From contig OZ026619.1 in NCBI GenBank assembly GCA_964020975.1, positions 81,579,832 through 81,643,831 on the forward strand: DNA of 64,000 bases, written 5' to 3'. The DNA comes from Hermodice carunculata. Its lineage: Eukaryota > Annelida > Polychaeta > Eunicida > Amphinomidae. Below the pieces are notes generated by a model that was not told the origin of the DNA, did no database searches, and saw only the letters and a program-made list of their open reading frames with translations. Both the position numbers and the translations under genes were made by a program. Below, in pieces: positions 59,727 to 64,000 of the stretch (its first letter is position 1; every line of letters starts with the position of its first letter).

Positions 59727-60559
59727 ACATGTAGGTCTTAGTACCCATTAAATAAATGTAGCCTTGTTATACATGTAGGTCTTAGTACCCGTTAAATAAA
59801 TGTAGCCTTGTTATACATGTAGGTCTTAGTACCCGTTAAATAAATGTAGCCTTGTTATACATGTAGGTCTTAGTACCCGTTAAATAAATGTAGCCTTGTT
59901 ATACATGTAGGTCTTAGTACCCATTAAATAAATGTAGCCTTGTTATACATGTAGGTCTTAGTACCGTTTAAATAAATGTAGCCTTGCTATACATGTAGGT
60001 CTTAGTACCCATTAAATAAATGTAGCCTTGTTATACATGTAGGTCTTAGTACCCATTAAATAAATGTAGCCTTGTTATATATGTAGGTCTTAGTACCCGT
60101 TAAATAAATATAGCCTTGTTATACATGTAGGTCTTAGTACCCATTAAATAAATGTAGCCTTGTTATACACGTAGGTCTTAGTACCCTTTAAATAAATGTA
60201 GCCTTGTTATACATGTAGGTCTTAGTACCCGTTAAATAAATGTAGCCTTGTTATACATGTAGGTCTTAGTACCCATTAAATAAATGTAGCCTTGTTATAC
60301 ATGTAGGTCTTAGTACCCATTAAATAAATGTAGCCTTGTTATACATGTAGGTCTTAGTACCCATTAAATAAATGTAGCCTTGTTATACATGTAGGTCTTA
60401 GTACCCATTAAATAAATGTAGCCTTGTTATACATATAGGTCTTAGTACCCATTAAATAAATGTAGCCTTGTTATACATGTAGGTCTTAGTACCCATTAAA
60501 TAAATGTAGCCTTGTTATACATGTAGGTCTTAGTACCCATTAAATAAATGTAGTCTTGT
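59727..60559. repeat. 44-bp tandem array, about 19 copies
   Basis: The phrase GGTCTTAGTACCC recurs exactly every 44 bp from 59734 to 60526. Each unit also holds ATTAAATAAATGTAGCC and TTGTTATACATGTA. Units differ at few sites; the main variant is CCCATT versus CCCGTT, plus single forms such as CCGTTT and CCCTTT. No length variation is seen among copies. Confidence 0.98.
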
Positions 60560-60639
60560 TACGAGACTTCACACCACAAGTAAGAATGTCTCTTTATAAG
60601 CTTTGCTGACCATACCCTCACAATCCTTGATATCTGAAT

Positions 60640-60890
60640 CTTTGGTGAAAGTGGACTGAATTTTGCTGAATTCTGGCTAAATTTGGCTGCAGCACAAAAC
60701 ACTTGGCTGAATCTGGTCTAAAGGTTTATGGGGGCTTTCTGATTTCTACCTGAATATGGCTGAATTCCAGCTGAGTTACTTCAGCAAAATTCAGATTGGC
60801 TGAATCTAGTCTGAATCACTTCAGCAATATTCAGATGCATTTGAATCTTTATCTGAATCACTTCAGCAATATTCAGAGATTGCTTTTTTG
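60640..60890. repeat. Degenerate TGAAT-rich direct repeats
   Basis: Words such as 'gctgaatctggtct', 'cttcagcaatattcaga' and 'tctgaatcacttcagcaa' recur about every 15-45 bp. It looks like an old tandem array. Confidence 0.6.
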
Positions 60891-61319
60891 CTCGTCAAAG
60901 CGTAGCCAAACCATAAATGACACAACTTAAGATCTTTGTGTCAAGTTTGTTATAGGTACCCTATAATAGATTATCCACATGTTTGTATCAATCTCAAAGT
61001 AGAACATGTAGCATAATAACTGTGATATTGAATGAACTAACAGCATGATTACAGTAGTTAAATATACAAAAAATGAGAGTGGCTGCATCAAATTGGGAAA
61101 GATTCATCACTTAGGGTTTGAGTAAAAGCTCAGTAAAATGTTGGATTCAGAAGGATGAGGCAAAGTGGTGCATGTTTACATCAAGCGGGTATTGTTTATA
61201 AACAAGTTATCTTTTTGTGGACATCCTATTTTTTGTGATTTGATCAGTGCGAAGTACATAGCTAGATGTAACTTCGTGTAAAAGTGCTGAAGAAGACACG
61301 TCTACTATTGCAGTAGAGT

Positions 61320-63085
61320 AACATTTTCATAAAGTTTGTAAACATTGTTTGCCATCTGATGCATACTTTGAAATACCTCTTATGGATACCTGTGATGTTG
61401 CTGCGGCTCTTATGAAACTGAGTCCCAAGAAAGCAAGAGGTTTGGATGGAGGTGATGTGAAATACTTACATATGGTTAGCAGCTTAATTTCCAAACCATT
61501 ATCAAGTATCTTTAATTTAAGTATCAAAACCAAACAGTTTCCTGAAGTATGGAAATGTGCCAAAGTCACTCCTATTTTCAAATCAGGATGTAACACGAAA
61601 TGTGGTAATTACAGACCAATCTCCATTTTAAGTTCACTAAGTAAAATACTTGAAAAACACGTTCATAATAGTTTTTATGATTTTCTAACTAAGTATGGAC
61701 TGTTGTGTTCTTGCCAATCAGGATTCCGTAAGACCACTCTTGCGAGACTTGCCTAGTAGACATGTTGAATACATGGTACAAAATGTTAGATGATGGAAAT
61801 CTAGTTGGCGCAGTCATGCTCGACATGAAAAAGGCCTTTGATCTAATAGATCATGATCTTTTGGTGGGTAAACTGTCCACCTACCATTGTAGTACTGATA
61901 CTGTTCATTGGTTTAAGTCATATCTTTGTGATAGGTCACAGCAAGTGGTTATAAACAAAAGTTTGTCAACGTCTGCCAATGTCAAATATGGTATACCCCA
62001 AGGGTCCATTCTGGGTCCTTTATTATTCATAGTTTTCATTAATGACCTTGCACTACATGTAAATAGTAGCGGTACAGATTCTAAACTTATTAGTATGTAT
62101 GCAGATGACACTACCATCTATGTTAAAGGTAAAAATATTAAACAAGTGGAAGACGAATTAAATCAGAAAACAGACTGTATAGATGAATGGTACAAAGCTA
62201 ATGACTTACTTGTTAATGAAATCAAGAGTAAAGTTATGCTCATATGTTGTCAGCAAAAAGCAAGGAATCTTTCATCATTAGACATTAATGTGAAAAGTAA
62301 TGACACAAGGCTAGAAAAGGTTTCTCATCATAAAGTTCTGGGCATAGTCATTGATGAGCATCTCAGCTGGGAGAACCAGATGTCTACTATGTGTCAGAAA
62401 ATTTCAGCTAGTTTGTCAACTCTGAGAAGAATTACAAATTTTTTACCCTTCCATGTACGAAAAATGTATTACTTTGCTTATATTTTGCCTTTATTTGATT
62501 ATTGTTCTACCATGTGGGGTAATGCCAGAGGTCAATTATTTTCTAAGATTAAACAATTACATAAAAGTGCTGAACACTCAAAGTCAGTGGTTGAGCTATA
62601 AGCAAGCTCTACAAAAATTAAATTGGTTGACACTGGAAGAAAGAATAAAATATCGTACATTGTTACTTTTATACAAGTCTGTGAACAAAATGGCACCCAC
62701 CTATATGCAGGAAATGTTTGCAATATGTAAAACATAAACATTCAGTAGATTCAAGATCTGCTGCCTGCAACAATTTATATGTGATCAAAGCAAGAACTCA
62801 GTACATGAAAAATGCCTTTAGTTACTCATGTGCAATGTTATGGAATAGTCTTCCAAGTTCTGTCAAAGAGTCTCCATGTGTATCTTCATTTAAGAGAAAG
62901 TGTGCATCATATCTGGTGTCATTGAGGGTTTAGCTGTTGTTTGTAATCATATGAGTTTAACTGTCTTGCCTATTGTATATAATATTCTGTACCTTTACAT
63001 GTATATGTACTTTTATGAGGACCTCAGGGGAGATTAGTGATGATTCACTAACTGAGTTACCCTCTTGAAATAAAGTTTTTATATG
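61320..63085 (+). mobile_element. 5'-truncated LINE (Jockey superfamily, L2/Crack-like), fairly recent
   Basis: Non-LTR retrotransposon starting in the linker before the reverse transcriptase. Visible in order: KARGLDGGDVKYLH (about 61432), SGCNTKCGNYRPISILSSLS (about 61585), SGFRK (61720), MLDMKKAFDLIDHDLL (about 61816), GIPQGSILGPLLFIVFINDL (about 61990-62049), catalytic YADD (about 62098), then the thumb and a C-terminal tail with AMLWNSLPSSVKE (about 62836). The endonuclease half is absent. Three or four breaks are seen: a few residues lost near 61735, a frame change near 62570, and another near 62730. A short 3' UTR ends in AATAAAG and a TATATG-rich tail near 63085. Single frames of up to 279 codons survive, so it is younger than the 33.5-kb LINE. 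Confidence 0.92.
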
Positions 63086-63143
63086 TATATGATAAAACTT
63101 TTGTATGTTTGAAAACCGTTGGATTTATATTTTGTTCGCACAG

Positions 63144-63300
63144 CTAGGGATACCGCAAGGAACCATAAAAGCCTGTGTGTTGGTGGAGAACATTCTAGCC
63201 TCATTTGAGATGCATGAGATACTGTATGCACTTCGGCAACATTCAGCAGGCCTCAACTGTGGCATCTGGGATTATTGTGCGTCCATCATTAACCAGTTTG
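63144..63300 (+). CDS. Malate synthase, internal exon with both metal-binding acidic residues
   Basis: One hundred fifty-seven bases; acceptor tttgttcgcacag, donor gttagt, start phase 0, end phase 1. It encodes [16 protein letters not shown], then [18 protein letters not shown] and [19 protein letters not shown]. In the family this is the GI..G(T/S)I(K/R)ATVLIET...F.M.EILYELR.HS.GLNCGRWDY block. The Glu of VLVEN and the Asp of IWDY are 28 residues apart, the same spacing as the magnesium ligands Glu427 and Asp455 of malate synthase G, so both ligands appear conserved. Unusual: Ile replaces the Arg of NCGRWDY, and Asn replaces the Thr after the metal-binding Glu. The gene must continue right of the window. 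Confidence 0.95.
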
Positions 63301-64000
63301 GTTAGTCTCTTTCTTTATTTTACTTCTTACTTGAGCGTAGTCAGAATCCCTCACCCATATGTTGGTTACACATTCTTGACAAATAGGCAAGGACAAGAAT
63401 GGACGGTTCAAGAACTGCCTAAAGAGGGCACTGCAGTCAGGGGAGGGCTAGGGTTGTGTATTCCCATTGCTTTACATTCTAATTTGCAACTTAATAACTT
63501 GAAAACTACTGCCCATAGAAACACCAAATTTCAGACAGTAAATCTAGATGCATAACTTAATACCTCACAAAAATCATATAATGACAGCTACAAAAGTGAC
63601 TAGTTTATTTAAGGTTTCTTTAACATACAAACTAATGGGAATACACAGCTCTAGCCCTCCAAATGTTTGTGTATTCAATTGTGTATTGGGGCGAATACAC
63701 AGCTTGGAGCTAATTCTGACCTTTCCTATTCTACCAGTCTTACTCGGAGTGCTTCAAAGGCCAACTTGGGTATATCAATGAGATCATTGCCCTATTCCCT
63801 AAGGTTTTACTTATGCACATTAAGCTGATAAGCAGGGTGATTTTCCCTGGTGGGGACATCATAGAGGTTGTGGCCCATCTGGAACACAATACCTAAGGTC
63901 CAAATTAGCTAGTACCGTTGGTAGCCGCTAAAGCGCCAAGGTCATTTCCCGGTGCACCTTGTGGTAGGTCAGGTCATTTCAATATAGCAGCCATATTGCA
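63301..64000 (+). other. Start of the next malate synthase intron
   Basis: From donor gttagt to the window edge. Contains MITE C (63442-63660). The next exon would begin two bases into a codon; none was recognised before the edge. Confidence 0.7.
63442..63660. mobile_element. MITE C, compact copy
   Basis: 219 bp from GGAGGGCTAGGGTTGTGTA to its inverse TACACAGCTCTAGCCCTCC. The inner 'ttcccatt' and 'aatgggaa' also pair. The interior shares 'taacttgaaaac.act' and 'gaaa..ccaaatt' with the 40501 copy. Confidence 0.8.

Larger units (their letters stand above)
54605..63143 (+). other. Malate synthase intron (8.5 kb)
   Basis: From donor gtaact to acceptor tttgttcgcacag. It contains the second DIRS-like fossil, the 44-bp tandem array and a LINE. 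The first 1.4 kb (54605-56000) and 58416-59726 show nothing I recognise. Confidence 0.85.

Overview
The window is animal genomic DNA, AT-rich (by eye about 60% A+T) and very repeat-dense. Protein-coding signal is sparse and split into short exons with GT/AG borders. The mix of Penelope-like, Jockey-superfamily LINE and DIRS-like retroelements, many small hairpin or inverted-repeat elements, frequent TACATGTA octamers, and a malate synthase gene suggests a marine invertebrate (lophotrochozoan or invertebrate deuterostome). The sequence alone does not fix the phylum.

The one host gene I can name is malate synthase (second enzyme of the glyoxylate shunt) on the + strand. Four exons are visible: 33003-33093, 46563-46673, 54545-54604 and 63144-63300. 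Together they encode about 139 residues of the catalytic barrel, including both metal-binding acidic residues. The gene continues past the right edge. The exon that should carry the catalytic arginine, between the first two exons, was not found, and no exon upstream of 33003 was recognised. A second possible host exon (3273-3545, - strand, product unknown) lies at the left.

The rest is mostly intronic or intergenic mobile DNA. From left to right: a Penelope-like fragment (1-735, -); long non-coding repeats with hairpins at their ends (families 1, 2 and 3, between about 0.9 and 25 kb and again at 46.8-54.3 kb); small TA-flanked CAGT-end MITEs at 13.3, 13.5, 22.8, 28.7, 29.3 and 45.1 kb; a 285-bp inverted repeat pair (29.8 and 31.4 kb); two adjacent perfect hairpins (32.05-32.16 kb); a LINE fragment split by a 290-bp hairpin-ended insertion (33.5-35.0 kb); a 2.6-kb foldback-like element built from 17-bp degenerate palindromes (37.0-39.6 kb); DIRS-like fossils (41.3-44.8, 56.0-58.4 and a piece near 28 kb); a 4.6-kb element with very long terminal inverted repeats nested in a family 1 repeat (48.8-53.4 kb); a 19-copy 44-bp tandem array (59.7-60.6 kb); and a fairly recent 5'-truncated LINE (61.3-63.1 kb) ending about 60 bp before a malate synthase exon.

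The strongest candidates for something undescribed are the palindrome-array foldback element, the hairpin-ended repeat families (one copy gives exact insertion borders, another pair shows base-pair covariation), and the long-TIR element. None shows a protein of its own in this window, so all would depend on enzymes encoded elsewhere. Apparent open frames of 60-150 codons in most other places are non-coding repeat or microsatellite.
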